Below, piece after piece: positions 10,084 to 20,400 of a stretch of 33,286 bases of DNA. A program made the translations under genes and the position numbers. Under the pieces are notes generated by a model that was given only the letters and a program-made list of their open reading frames with translations, was not told where the DNA came from and ran no database searches. Position 1 is the stretch's first letter. Each line of letters opens with the position of its first letter. This DNA comes from Emiliania huxleyi CCMP1516 (Eukaryota; Haptophyta; Isochrysidales; Noelaerhabdaceae): positions 28,724-62,009 of the forward strand of contig NW_005201249.1 in NCBI RefSeq assembly GCF_000372725.1, in the 5' to 3' direction.

Positions 10084-10580
10084 CTCACCCCCTAAACAAA
10101 TAAAGGTACCGCCCTCGCGGTACCGCAGTGAGTACCGCCCAAAACAGTGCTGCTTTTCGGCCGAAATGGCCTCTTGACGTCCCGCTCTGGGCTTTCCAGG
10201 ATGACAGAATTGGCCTTCGCCAGACTGGGGACTATTGTGCGCCTCGGCGAGGCGGTTCCGGACATCCCGATCGCGAGCGCAGTGGACTCATCTTGCCGGT
10301 CACTGCCGGCGGTCGACAACTGCCCTTCGAGCAGCGTCGGGTACCGCCGGCAAGATGAGGTCCACCGCGCTCGGAATCGGGAATTCGGGATGGCCGGAAC
10401 CGCCTCGCCGAGGCGCACAATAGTCCTCAGTCTGGCGAAGGCCAATTCTGTCATCCTGGGCCGCCGCTGACATCTCTCTCTCGACCGGTACCTCGCTTGG
10501 GCGGTACCGGGCAAATGCCGGTACCGGCGCTCAAAACCTGCGGTACCGCAGTGCGGTCGCTTTATTTGTTTACGGGGTCA
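10084..10580. mobile_element. Foldback/MITE-like element with nested inverted repeats
   Basis: The outer ends are inverted: CCCCCTAAACAAATAAAG (about 10087-10104) against CTTTATTTGTTTACGGGG (10559-10576). Inside are several GGTACC palindromes on both sides and a large inverted repeat: 10196-10298 pairs with 10348-10459 at roughly 90 percent, around a loop of about 49 bases. TCA flanks both ends and may be a target duplication. No protein is encoded. The right end lies about 40 bases before the ankyrin gene start, so the element occupies that promoter. Its transcript would fold into a hairpin of about 100 base pairs. The 9866-10083 spacer before it holds nothing recognisable. Confidence 0.75.
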
Positions 10581-10616
10581 CTTTCTTTACTTCCACGCGC
10601 CGACGAGAGCACTCCC

Positions 10617-12656
10617 ATGCCCGGCCGACCAAAAGCCGCCTCCCGGCGCGGACACGCATCAACGGCGGCTGCTGCGCCGCTCGCGCTGCCGAAAAAGATC
10701 GAGGCCGCGGCGGCGGACGGCAAGGCGGGCGTGGTGCAGACGTGGCTCGCCGGGGACGGGCGGGTTGATGCGACGTGCGTGCATCGCGGTGTGAGTGGCT
10801 GGACGCTCCTGCCGATCGCCGCCGGACACGGTCACAAGCAGCTGGTCGAGGTTCTGCTGAAGCGGGGCGCGAAGCCGGACGCGAGAGACAGCTACGGCAC
10901 TACAGCGGTGATGAACGCCGCCGTCAATGGCCACGTGCAGGTGGTCGAGACGCTGCTGCGGCACGGGGCGGAGATCAACCTGCAGAACAGCGGCAGCGTC
11001 ACCGCGCTGATGCTGGCTGCCATCCAAGGCTACGAGCGCGTGGTCGAGCTGCTGCTGCGGCACGGGGCAGAGGTCGACCTGCAGGACGGCGCCGGCTATA
11101 CTGCGCTCGCGAGCGCCGCCCTCAATGGCCATGCTGCCGTTCTGCTCCAGCTTCTGCGGGCGGGCGCAGACATGACGCTGCGCACTGCGGACGGCGAGAC
11201 GGCGCTGCAGCTTGCCAAAGAGAAGGGTCACACCGAGTGCATCGCCGCTGTCAAGACGTTTCTCGGCGAGGTGGCGGCGGAGAGGCGCGACGCGGCGGCG
11301 GTCGAGGCGGGCGGCGAGGGCAGCGCTTCGGGCGGCAGCAGCGGGCCTGTTCCCGAGGAGATCGGCGCGGCGGGCGGCGCAGGGGCGGACGGCGATGCCG
11401 CCTCGGGCAAGGGAGCGGCGGCGGAACCGACTGCCGCGTCCTCTTCTGGCGGCGTGGAGAGCGGAACGGGCGAGGACGCCGTCCCCGAGGAGGTCGTGGC
11501 GGCGGCTAAGCAAGGCGACGAGGCGGTGCTGGCGTGGCTCGACGGCGGCGGGCGGGTGGACGCGACTTTCACTCGTGAGGGTCTGAGCGGCCTCACGCTG
11601 CTGATGGGCGCTGTCTCCGGCGGCCACTGGCGGCTGGCCGCGGCGCTGCTGCAGCGTGGCGCTTCGATCGACCTTCAAAACAGCGGCGGCAGCACCGCGC
11701 TGAAGCTCGCCGCCCTCCTGGGCCACGAGCGGCTGGCAGCGATGCTGCTGCAGCGTGGCGCTTCGATCGACCTTCAGAACCGCGTCGGCAGCACCGCGCT
11801 GACGATCGCCGCCGGTATCGGACACCCCGCTGCTCTCCACTGCCTGCTGCGGGCGGGCGCCGACACGAAGCTGCGCACGGAGTCTGGACGCACAGCGCTG
11901 CAGTTTGCCAAGGAGGAGGGCCACGCCGAGTGCGTGCGCGCCCTTGAGGAGCATGCGGCGGCTGAAAAGGCGGCGGAGGCGGTGGCGAAGGAGGCGGCGT
12001 GGGCTGCGGGGGCGGCGGAGAGGGCGGCGGAGCGGGCGGCGGCGGAGGCGGAGGCTGCGCGGCACGCCGAGGAGCTGCTGGCGGAGGTCGAGGCGGAGAA
12101 GCGCGGCAAGGGCAAGAAGGGCAAGAAGAAGAAGAAGGGCGGCGGGAGCGGCGGCGCTGGGCCGTCGCAGGATCCCGAGGCGCCGTCGGAGGCAGCCGCA
12201 GCCGAGGCCGCAAAGAAAGCCGAGGAGGCGAGATTGATCAGGCTTCTCGAGACGCTCCACGAGGAGCGGATTCGGTACCGCATCACGGCGGAGACGTCGG
12301 TCGAGGGGCTGGCCGAGGCGTTGGGAGAGGAGGCCGAGGCGGCAGGCGAAGCGAGCGAGGAGGAGGCGGCGGAGGCGGGTGAGGAGGCAGCCTGGGTGGC
12401 AGCGGAGGCGCGCCGGGAGGCCGAAGGCGAGGCGGACGCTCTGGCAGCGGCAGAGGAGGAGGCGGCTGCCGCGGCGGCGGCGGCGGCGGCGGCGGCTGCG
12501 GCTGCGGCGGCGGCTGCGGCGGCGGCGGCGGTGGCAGAGGCGGCGGCTGCGGCGGCGGCGGCAGAGGCGGCGGAGGTGGCGGAGGCGGCACTGGCTGCCG
12601 TCAAGGCGAGGCGCGCGTCAGCGGCCGCCGCGAGGGCCAAGGCGAATGCCGACTAG
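10617..12656 (+). CDS. Ankyrin-repeat protein with two repeat blocks and Ala/Glu-rich C-terminus
   Basis: 680 residues, no intron. The ATG at 10617 (MPGRPKAASRRG) is the first after the foldback element; the frame is open 40 codons further up but that part is element sequence. Block 1 (about residues 25-225) and block 2 (about 285-445) each start with a similar leader (GRVDAT...G.TLL) and then run through ankyrin units such as VVETLLRHGAEINLQN and LAAALLQRGASIDLQN, so block 2 is an internal duplication. After that come a charged coiled coil, a Lys/Gly linker (KGKKGKKKKKGGGSGG), a short LIRLLETLHEERIRYRIT helix and a poly-Ala/Glu tail encoded by GCG repeats. Probably a protein-binding scaffold; the partner is unknown. 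Confidence 0.85.
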   Translation: MPGRPKAASRRGHASTAAAAPLALPKKIEAAAADGKAGVVQTWLAGDGRVDATCVHRGVSGWTLLPIAAGHGHKQLVEVLLKRGAKPDARDSYGTTAVMNAAVNGHVQVVETLLRHGAEINLQNSGSVTALMLAAIQGYERVVELLLRHGAEVDLQDGAGYTALASAALNGHAAVLLQLLRAGADMTLRTADGETALQLAKEKGHTECIAAVKTFLGEVAAERRDAAAVEAGGEGSASGGSSGPVPEEIGAAGGAGADGDAASGKGAAAEPTAASSSGGVESGTGEDAVPEEVVAAAKQGDEAVLAWLDGGGRVDATFTREGLSGLTLLMGAVSGGHWRLAAALLQRGASIDLQNSGGSTALKLAALLGHERLAAMLLQRGASIDLQNRVGSTALTIAAGIGHPAALHCLLRAGADTKLRTESGRTALQFAKEEGHAECVRALEEHAAAEKAAEAVAKEAAWAAGAAERAAERAAAEAEAARHAEELLAEVEAEKRGKGKKGKKKKKGGGSGGAGPSQDPEAPSEAAAAEAAKKAEEARLIRLLETLHEERIRYRITAETSVEGLAEALGEEAEAAGEASEEEAAEAGEEAAWVAAEARREAEGEADALAAAEEEAAAAAAAAAAAAAAAAAAAAAAAVAEAAAAAAAAEAAEVAEAALAAVKARRASAAAARAKANAD

Positions 12657-13044
12657 CCGCGCGCAAGGACAGCAACCAAGTACAGTACTGCTACTGGCGC
12701 CGGCGCACGGATCGTGGTTGGAGCTTGGAGGCATGTGTTGGGAGGAAGGTGAGTGCAGGGAGGGGGAGGGGGGTGAGCTCGCTGTCCCGTGGTCTTGTCT
12801 GTTCAAGGGGGCTCCGCGATCTCCACCGGCACCACTAAAAGGGGGAGCGGAGTGAGGTGAGAGGACTTTTGTGGGAGTGGGTGGAGTTTTTTATCCGGCG
12901 CTTTCCTTACGCCAAGCTGAGATGCTCTGCGAGTGCGACTGCCCGCCCTTCCCCGTCTCGTTTATTTCAACTATGTGACTCAGGCATACATGGGCTATCC
13001 TATGAATGATAAATCTTCCGCACGCACCACCGTGCGCTGCTCTT
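12657..13044. other. Convergent intergenic spacer
   Basis: Lies between the ankyrin gene stop and the tsaE-like stop. It contains G-rich and purine-rich runs but no gene or repeat I recognise. Confidence 0.5.
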
Positions 13045-14091
13045 TCACTCCGCAAAGTCGCTCTCTAGCTTTATCGCCGACAGCCGCTCCTGCCACGCCT
13101 CGCCCCGCGCGACCAGCCGCGCCCACCGCGGCAGGTCCTCGCCGTCCTCCAGCGCGGCGGCCGCCCCCTCCGGGTCGGCCATCCTCGCGGCGGCCTCCTC
13201 GTCCAACCGGAGGTGCACCTGCCGGGAGGCGGGTGTTGGGAGGCGGCGTGGCGCGTGGCGGATCCGAGGCGGAGGCGGGGCGCGGAGGCTGGAGCCGAGA
13301 GAGAGGAGGTGTGGGCGAGCGCCTCGAGAGGCGCCGCCATCAGCTGCGCCTCTGTGGGCGAGAGCCGCTCCGGCCACTCGACGAGTGAGACGCAGTCGCG
13401 GAAGACGGCGGGCAGGTCGACCAGCTGCCCCACCTGAGAGGTTGGAGACAGCGGCGCCCTGGGTGAGGAGGGCGTCGTGTCTGGCCACTGCGTGCCGCGG
13501 CCGGTAGGTTGGACTCCGTTCCGCATCTAGCCCCTCGCCTTGCCCTCAGGCAGCCTCCACAGGTCCATGTGGTGCACGGTGACGCCTGAGCGAAAACAGA
13601 GAGGCAGGCTAGAGGACCACCAAGCTCTGCAGATTGTGCGTGCGTGTCCATGTCTGTGTGCGCGTGCGTGTGCTTGCTGCGCGTGCTGTGCGTGCTGTGG
13701 CGTGGCGTGCTGTGCGTGCGTGGCGTGCTGTGCGTGTGTCCTAGTGACGGCCGCCTGGCTGCAGCGCGCCGCCCTCCTCGTCGGGGTAAGTGTTGTCAAT
13801 CAGGTAGCTGGGCGAGGCGACGTGGAGCGAGGCGTCCTCGTCGCCCAGCCACCGACGGATAAAGCCGCGTGCCAGGCACGTCTTGCCCGCACCGTACCCT
13901 CCGTGCAGCAGTAGCGTGTCGCCGGCACGCGCGCGCTCGGCCAGCGCGGCGCCGAGCGCCATGGTGTCGCCTGCCGTTGGGAGCGGCAGCCAAGGTGTCC
14001 CAACGTCCGCCGCGGTCACACCCAGGCTGCGATGAGCCGGCCGGGCGGACAGCAGCGTCGGCCAGCCGCGCGCTAGACTCAGGAGCGCCAT
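13045..14091 (-). CDS. tsaE: TsaE-type P-loop ATPase (t6A tRNA modification)
   Basis: Exons on the minus strand: 14091-13770, 13585-13539, 13433-13323, 13218-13045, giving 217 residues against about 150 in bacterial TsaE. TsaE is the ATPase partner of TsaD/Kae1 and TsaB in making threonylcarbamoyl-adenosine at tRNA position 37 in bacteria and organelles. Seen here: TMALGAALAE, Walker A GGYGAGKTCLARG, ASPSYLIDNTYPDEEGG, then across intron 1 VTVHHMDLWRLPEGK, then VGQLVDLPAVFRDCVSLVEWPERL (the family's DLYRL and EWPER motifs), and VHLRLDEEA at the end. The N-terminus (MALLSLARGWPTLLSARPAHRSLG) looks like a mitochondrial or plastid targeting peptide. All three introns start with GC. The last donor could instead be at 13350. 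It is divergent from the RecQ-RdRP gene. Confidence 0.85.
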
Positions 14092-14419
14092 GGACAGGAT
14101 TGCGCTTTTACTTTTTTTCTAGTCGCGCCGCGCGGGGAGGCCTCATCTCTCCCTCCCTCCGACTCTCTCTATTGCCGCCCCATTCGTGATAGGGACTTTA
14201 TTTGCAACTGAGTTTCTTCCTCTTCTCTTGGCCGTAGATTGTTGCTTTTGTTGGCCAGCCGCTCGAGCCGCGAAGAGGCTTGACCGCAATAAAGGCAAGA
14301 GAGGAGTTGGAAGGCGGGAAAAAAAAGAAGTGAAACGCAGCGCGGAGAGTGTCTTGATTGCGTGCGCTCTGCTCTGGCTGCTCACTTGGTCTCCGAGAGA
14401 GAGCCACCTCTCCGGAGGC
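14092..14419. promoter_or_regulatory. Divergent intergenic region; leader with repeat fragment
   Basis: 328 bases separate the divergent tsaE-like and RecQ-RdRP starts and probably hold both promoters. No TATA box is obvious. 14246-14308 is nearly identical to 24516-24598, a piece of the orphan gene on the minus strand, so a RecQ-RdRP leader transcript would carry sequence antisense to that gene. Confidence 0.5.
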
Positions 14420-17400
14420 ATGCTGATTCGGATCCGGACGCCCGAGAACGAAACCATCAGGCTGCAGGTTGATTCGAGCACAAATTTCTCAGACCTCCTC
14501 GCGCAGGCGGCGGCCGCGGCTTCGTGCTCTCTCGATGCGGCAAGTCTCTCCCTGAACGGGACGGATGCAATTGTGGCAGTTTCGAACGCGTCTGTGGCTG
14601 AGGCGGGACTGGCGCAAGGAAACTTGATTTACCTGCTCGTTCGTGCCGAGGGTGACGAGACGGCGACTCCGAGTCCTAGCGACACCCGTCAGGCGCCACC
14701 AATCGCCGCCCTGCCGCCGTCACCAATCAAGGCTCAAGGAGAGGCCTCTGGTACGGGGGACGAGACGGTGACTCCGAGTCCTAGCGACATTGCGCCACCC
14801 GTCGCCGCCCTGCCGCCGCCAATCCGAGAGGCCTCTGGGACGATTGCCGGAACATCGGCACGCGCAGCTGCAAGGCGGCGGCTGGGCAGGCACTTGCGGC
14901 AGGACAAGGTTGCCAAGCGCCGCGGCCTCACCGTCGGCCTCACCGTCCCACAGTCACCGGCAGAGAGCGGCGGAAGCGCGGAGGAGGCCATGCCGGACGG
15001 CGCGGTCACGGAGGCCACGCCGGACGGCGCTGTCACGGAGGCCACGCCGGACGGCGCTGTCACGGAGGCCACGCCGGACGGCGCTGTCGCGGAGCAGGCC
15101 ACGCCAGACGAGGGCGTGACTGCGCCCGTGGGTGGCCCGCTGGCGGCCATCACCCCGCCGCCGCCCCTCGCCGCCTCGTGCCGCGAGGAGGAGCTGCGCA
15201 AGGCAACGCTCAACAAGTGGAAGGTGCTGCTCTTCGGCAAGAGCTCGCCGGACAAGGGTCTCAAGCCGCTCATGCGGAGGCTCCGGCGGCTCAAGGCGGG
15301 CGGCGCGTCGGCGCCGGCACTCAAGGGCGGCGGCGCTCTCTCCCTGCACGGGCTGCAAGAGGCGGCGAGGGCGGCGGTGCAGCAGGCGCAGGAGGAGGGC
15401 CTCGAGCTCGCAAAGGCGACGCGGAAGGACAACTCGAGCGGCTACGCCAACGTCTCGCTCGACAAGACGCGGTCCCGCAACCTGGGGCACGACATGTACA
15501 CCGTGCGCGTCCGCTTCAACGGCAAGCGGCCCAACCTCGGCTGGTTCTCGACGGCGGAGGAGGCGGCGCTCGCCTTTGCCCGGCACAAGGCGGGCAAGCC
15601 CAAGGTGGAGCTGCGCAGCTCCGTCGGCGGCGCGGCCGCGCCCGGGACGCGCAAGCGCAAGCGCTCTGGCGGCGCCCCCTCGGGCGGCACCGCGCTCCTC
15701 GGCGGCACGGTGAGCGTGGGCGGCGACTCCTCCGCTCCGTGGGCGTCGAACCGCCAAGGCGCGGGCCCGCCTTCGCTGGAGGGGGGCTCGTGGGTGTGGG
15801 CCAAAGACGGCGCCGGCAAGTGGGGCAAGGCGACGGTCCTCGCGGTCGAGGGCGGCGCTCCGGCGGAGCTGGGCGACGAGCAAGAGCTGAAGCTCGCTCT
15901 GCTCCTCTCGACGCTCCGCCCGGAGGCTTCGGGCGTCGCGCTCGCTGCCAAGTTCAAGCGGCTGGCGAGCGGCAAGGCGCCCTCCAGCCCGACCACGGCG
16001 CGCGTGCGCTTCTTCCTCTTCTCGTCGAAGCACGACGCGGCCATCCCTGTCGGCTGCGGCAGGCTGCGGCCCTTCGAGGCGTGGGCGGACGTCGAAGGGC
16101 GGCTGCGCCCGGCGTGGTCGGCGACGGGACACAAGTGGCTCGGCCTGCGCGTGGCCCGGAGGTTTCACCCAGCAGGGCGCTCCGTCGTCAAGTGCTACGG
16201 CACCGTCACCAGCTGGGTGCCCGCCGACGAGACGGAGAAGGATCCGCCGCTCTGGCGCATCGAGCACGACGACGGCGACAAGGAGGACCTCGAGGAGGAG
16301 GACGTGCGGGCGGGGATCGAGCTCTTCCAGAAGCAGGCGGCGGCCAAGGGACGGCGCGGCGGCGGCGGGCAGCCGCAGCAGGAGGAAGGTGTGCTCGAGC
16401 CGCTCCCGGCGGCGAGCGCGGCGGCGGAGGGGCAGGGGAGCGGGAGCGACAAGAACGTCGAGGCCCTCTCGCCGGCCACCGCTGTGGCGGCAGAGAAGGC
16501 GGCAGCTGAGGAGGCGGCGGAGGAGGCGGCAGCGGCTGAGGAGGCGTCGGGGGAGGCGGCGGTTGGGATGGCGGCGGGGGAGGCGACGGGGGAGGCGGAG
16601 GCGGCTCCGACCCCGAAGCGCGCGGCGAGGAAGCTGCCGCCGCAGACACCGCAGAAGAAGCTGCCGCCGCAGGCACCGCCGCCTGGCGCAGGGCCACCGC
16701 TGCCTCGGCTGCCAGGTCTTGGCGAGGCGGAGAAGGTGGAGGAGTGGCTGTCGCTCAAGCAGGGCGACCCTGACCTGATCGGCTGGCTGCGCGAGCTCCC
16801 GCGCGTCGCTGGCGCCGTGGCGGAACAGTCGGCCTGGGAGGAGCTGATCAGCAGGTTCCGCGTCGGGCTCGTCCGCCGGACGAACGGCGCCTTCGACCGC
16901 TACTATCGGTCGCTCAGCGGCAAGGTGTACTGCTCGCGCGCCGAGATTGCGAAAGCCTTCAACTTTGTGCCCCCCCGCGGCGGCGGCAGCGGCAGCCGCA
17001 GCGGCGGCGGCGGCGAGGCGAGGCCGCTCGCTGTGCACGGAGGCGCGGGTGCCGAGGCGCGGTTGCGGGCGCAACTGCTGCAAACGCTTCGCAAGTACTT
17101 TGGCCACGAGGCCTTCCGCGGCAGTCAGGAAGAGGTCATCCTCAAGTTGCTCCAGGGGAACCACGTCTTCTACCAGGAGCGGACCGGCCTGGGCAAGTCG
17201 CTCGTCTACCAGCTTCCGGCCCTGCTGGAGACGCCGTCCAAAGGCCGCATCACGCTGGTCATCTCGCCGCTGCGCTCGCTGATGCAGAACCAGGTCATGC
17301 AGCTCAACGCGGCCGCGAGGGCGCGCTGGGAGGAGGACGTCGCCATCTTCCTCGACCAGTCCTGCGGGAAGGGCGAGCTGGCGAGCGTCGAGCGGCGGCG

Positions 17401-20400
17401 CCTGGTGTACTGCACCCCGGAGAAGCTGTTTCACAAGGACGGCCAGAACGACCTTTTCAAGCTGCTCCTCAAAATGAACAAGGCGGGCAAGCTGCTCCTC
17501 ATCGCCATCGACGAGGCGCAATGCGTGCGCAAGTGCTCCTCGTGGCGCCCCTCCTTCGCGCTGCTCGCCTCGGCCCTCTCACCGCTCAACCAGCTGGACA
17601 AGGCGCGGCCCGCCCTCCCCGAGGCCCGCCCTCCCCGAGTTACTCCACACCCTCGACACTCCACACCCTCGACACTCCACACCCTCGAGACCGTGGCGCC
17701 TGCTGCGACGACTGTAGGTGCGCCGCGTCCCGAAACTGCTCATCACCCCGATGGCCGGCGACGAGGCGGCCCGCAGCGACATCTTCGAGCGGCTCGGGAT
17801 GCGCGACGTGTCCGTCTTCCGCTCGCCGTCCCTGCGCAGCGAGCTCTCGATCCGCGTGCACATCGACCCGTTCAAGTCGACCCGCTATGGCGAGGCGATG
17901 GCGCACTCGCTCGGCTGGCTGATCGCCGCGCTGCAGAAGGAGCCCGAGTTCACGCTCGTCCTCGTCTCCACGACCAAGCTCTGCGAGAATGTGTGCAAGC
18001 TCCTGCGCGACTATGAGGTCTCGGCCGACTGCTTCCACGCGCAAATGGCGGAGGAGGACAAGAAGGTCGCGCAGTCCAACTTTGAGGAGGCCAAGGTGCT
18101 CGTCTTTGTGGCGACGATGGGCTCCTTCGGGATGGGCGTGCACTCGTCCAAGCCGATCAAGCACGTCGTCCACTACGGTGCGCCGCAGTCTCTCGAAGAC
18201 TACTACAATGAGGTCGGACGCGCGGGCCGCGACGGTGCGCACGCGCGCTGCACGCTCATCCTCACCTCGGAGGACATCACCAAGTACAGCGGCGGGATGT
18301 GGACCAAGGATAAGGACGCGCAGCAGCAGGAGCAGCAGCTCGACGCAATCCGCGGCGTGCGCGAGTTCGCCCTTAACTGCGAAAAGTGTCGGTGGCAGTC
18401 TCTCACGGAGCGCCTGGATGACGGTGCTGTCGTCGACCCGTGCGGCATGTGCGACGTCTGCTGCGCGCCGCTGGCGGCGCCGCCGAAGGCCGAGTTTGGA
18501 AGCATCTTCGCCTTCTTGATCCGCCTCGTCTACGAGGCGACGCGCAAGGGCGAGTCGTACACGCCGCAGACCTGGCGCGAGCTGTGGGTCTTCGCGCGCA
18601 GCAGCACGGCCTTGCGCGCCGAGGAGAGCAAGCTGCCGGCGGCTGTCCGCACAAGCGGGCCTCGCGCGGGCAAGATGCTCGGCGCTTGCCTCTCCTTCCT
18701 GTTGGCGCCCCAGGGCCTCGTCGACATCTCGCTGCGCTCGCCGAGCAACTACGGGCGCGGCTGGGGCCAGGGGTTCGAGCAGTTCGCGCTGAGCGAAGCG
18801 GGGCTGGCGCTGTACAAGGCGGGGCTCGCGGGCCTCTCGTACCGGGCACCGCTGCCGCCCATGCTCTACTTCTTGCCGCCCGGGCACGAGTGCGGCTCCA
18901 CCCGCCCCGCGGGGAGCTTGCTCGAGGTGGCGGCGGAGGCGGAGCAGCCCTCGCCGCGGCTGCGTGGCAGGCGCACCGCGTGTGCAGCCTCGTGCGGCTG
19001 CCCCCTGGCGGACGGCGCAATCGAGTGCAGCGGCTGCGTGACCTGGTTTCACCCGGTGAGCCTCCCTTCCGCCCTTTGCCACCCAACGTCGCCACAACCG
19101 CGCCGCGCCGCCGCTCGCGCAGGCTTGCCTCGAGAAGGCGGAGGGAGTGAGGTGGCTCCGCGACGCCAACGACGGCAAGCGCAGGTACCTCTGCGCGAGC
19201 TGCAAGGAGCTCGACATCAACTTTGTCGAGCGCGTCGTTGGCAGGCGTCGGGGCAAATCGGTGACGGTGGATGCGGAGGTGCGGAGGGCCGTCGAGAGCG
19301 AGGTGATCGTCGCCGCCCGCGTGTCCGTGGCCGCCGGCGGGCGCGTCGCCTTCCAGCTAAGTGTCAACTCGGCGCGGGCGAAGATGTGCCGCATCATGGA
19401 GGGCGAGGACTCGTCGGCGAGTCGCATCACCGCATGGCGCCGGAGATTGTAGGGCGAGAGGCCGACGCGCCTCCTCCCGTTTTCTAGGAAACAAAGTGCT
19501 ACCTCGCCGTGTGGGAGCTCCCGGACGAGGAGGGCTGGTTGAGCTGGCAGTCGGAGGCGAAGCTGACGCAGCACGCCAAGGAGGCGCTGCTCGAGTACAA
19601 GGAGGCGCATGAGGCGCCGCCGCCGCCAAGGGGCGGCCGCAAGCGCGTCGTGCTGGACGAGGACGAGGACGGACCTCGGGTGCCCGACGGTCCGAGCGAC
19701 GGCCCGGAGCCACCGAGGCCCACGCGATCGCGCAAGCCACCACAGACCTTCCAGGCGGGGTCGGCGACGAGTGACTGCAAGAGGCTCAGGCTCGCCGCGG
19801 CATCAGCATCGCCACCACGCCCTGCGGCGGCACCGGCGGCGGCAGCGCCCTCTTGCCCGACCGGCGCAAGGTCGCCGCCACCGGAGCAGCCGCCGCCTCA
19901 CCTCTTGGACGAGGCGATGGAGGTGGAGGTGGAGGAGCCGGCGGCGGCGGAGGCTTGCCCGTTGCGCAAGAGGGCGATGGATGCCGCAGAGGCGGCCTTG
20001 GCGAAGCTGCCCCCGCAGCTGCGCCGCTCGCTCGAGTCCGAGGGCGTGCGGCGCTTGCGGCCCCAGACGGCGGAGGCTCTCACGAGGGCGTTCGAGGACG
20101 ACCAGCCCCAAGCTGCGGGCCGCCTCTTCGCTTGCCTCTTCGCTTGCCGCGAGTCCGGCCTCGCGCTCGCTCAGCTCGACTCCGACCGCCGCGACGAGCT
20201 GCTCGAGGCGGCGGTGGTCGATGGCGGCGACGCGGCGATCAAGATAGCGCAGGATCTGCCAGGCGGGCAGCTCACCCGCCCCTTCTTTATGGCGGACGAG
20301 GACGAGCTGGCGAAGCAGGGGTCGTGCGTCGTCTACAAGGTCGAGCTGGACGCGGAGGGCAAGCCCGAGAAGTTTACCTCCAAGCCCGACACTTCGACGG

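Noticed and set aside
10659..12260. 533-residue minus-strand frame
   Set aside because: Antisense of the ankyrin repeats; its apparent repetitiveness mirrors the sense-strand repeats.
8121..13045. Functional pairing of tsaE with the Kae1-like carbamoyltransferase in the same window
   Set aside because: Kae1-like domains are shared by both pathways, but the genes are 5 kb apart on opposite strands in a eukaryote, so co-location is weak evidence.
13349..13350. Alternative third donor for tsaE at 13350
   Set aside because: Gives a valid frame, but drops the segment between EWPERL and the last strand that the family usually has; 13323 fits better.
14954..17521. 855-residue open frame on the minus strand
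   Set aside because: It is the GC-rich antisense of the helicase exons, Arg/Leu-rich with no domain, while the plus strand carries clear AP2 and RecQ motifs.
17640..19610. 656-residue open frame on the minus strand
   Set aside because: Antisense shadow of RecQ lobe 2 and the PHD region; no recognisable motif.
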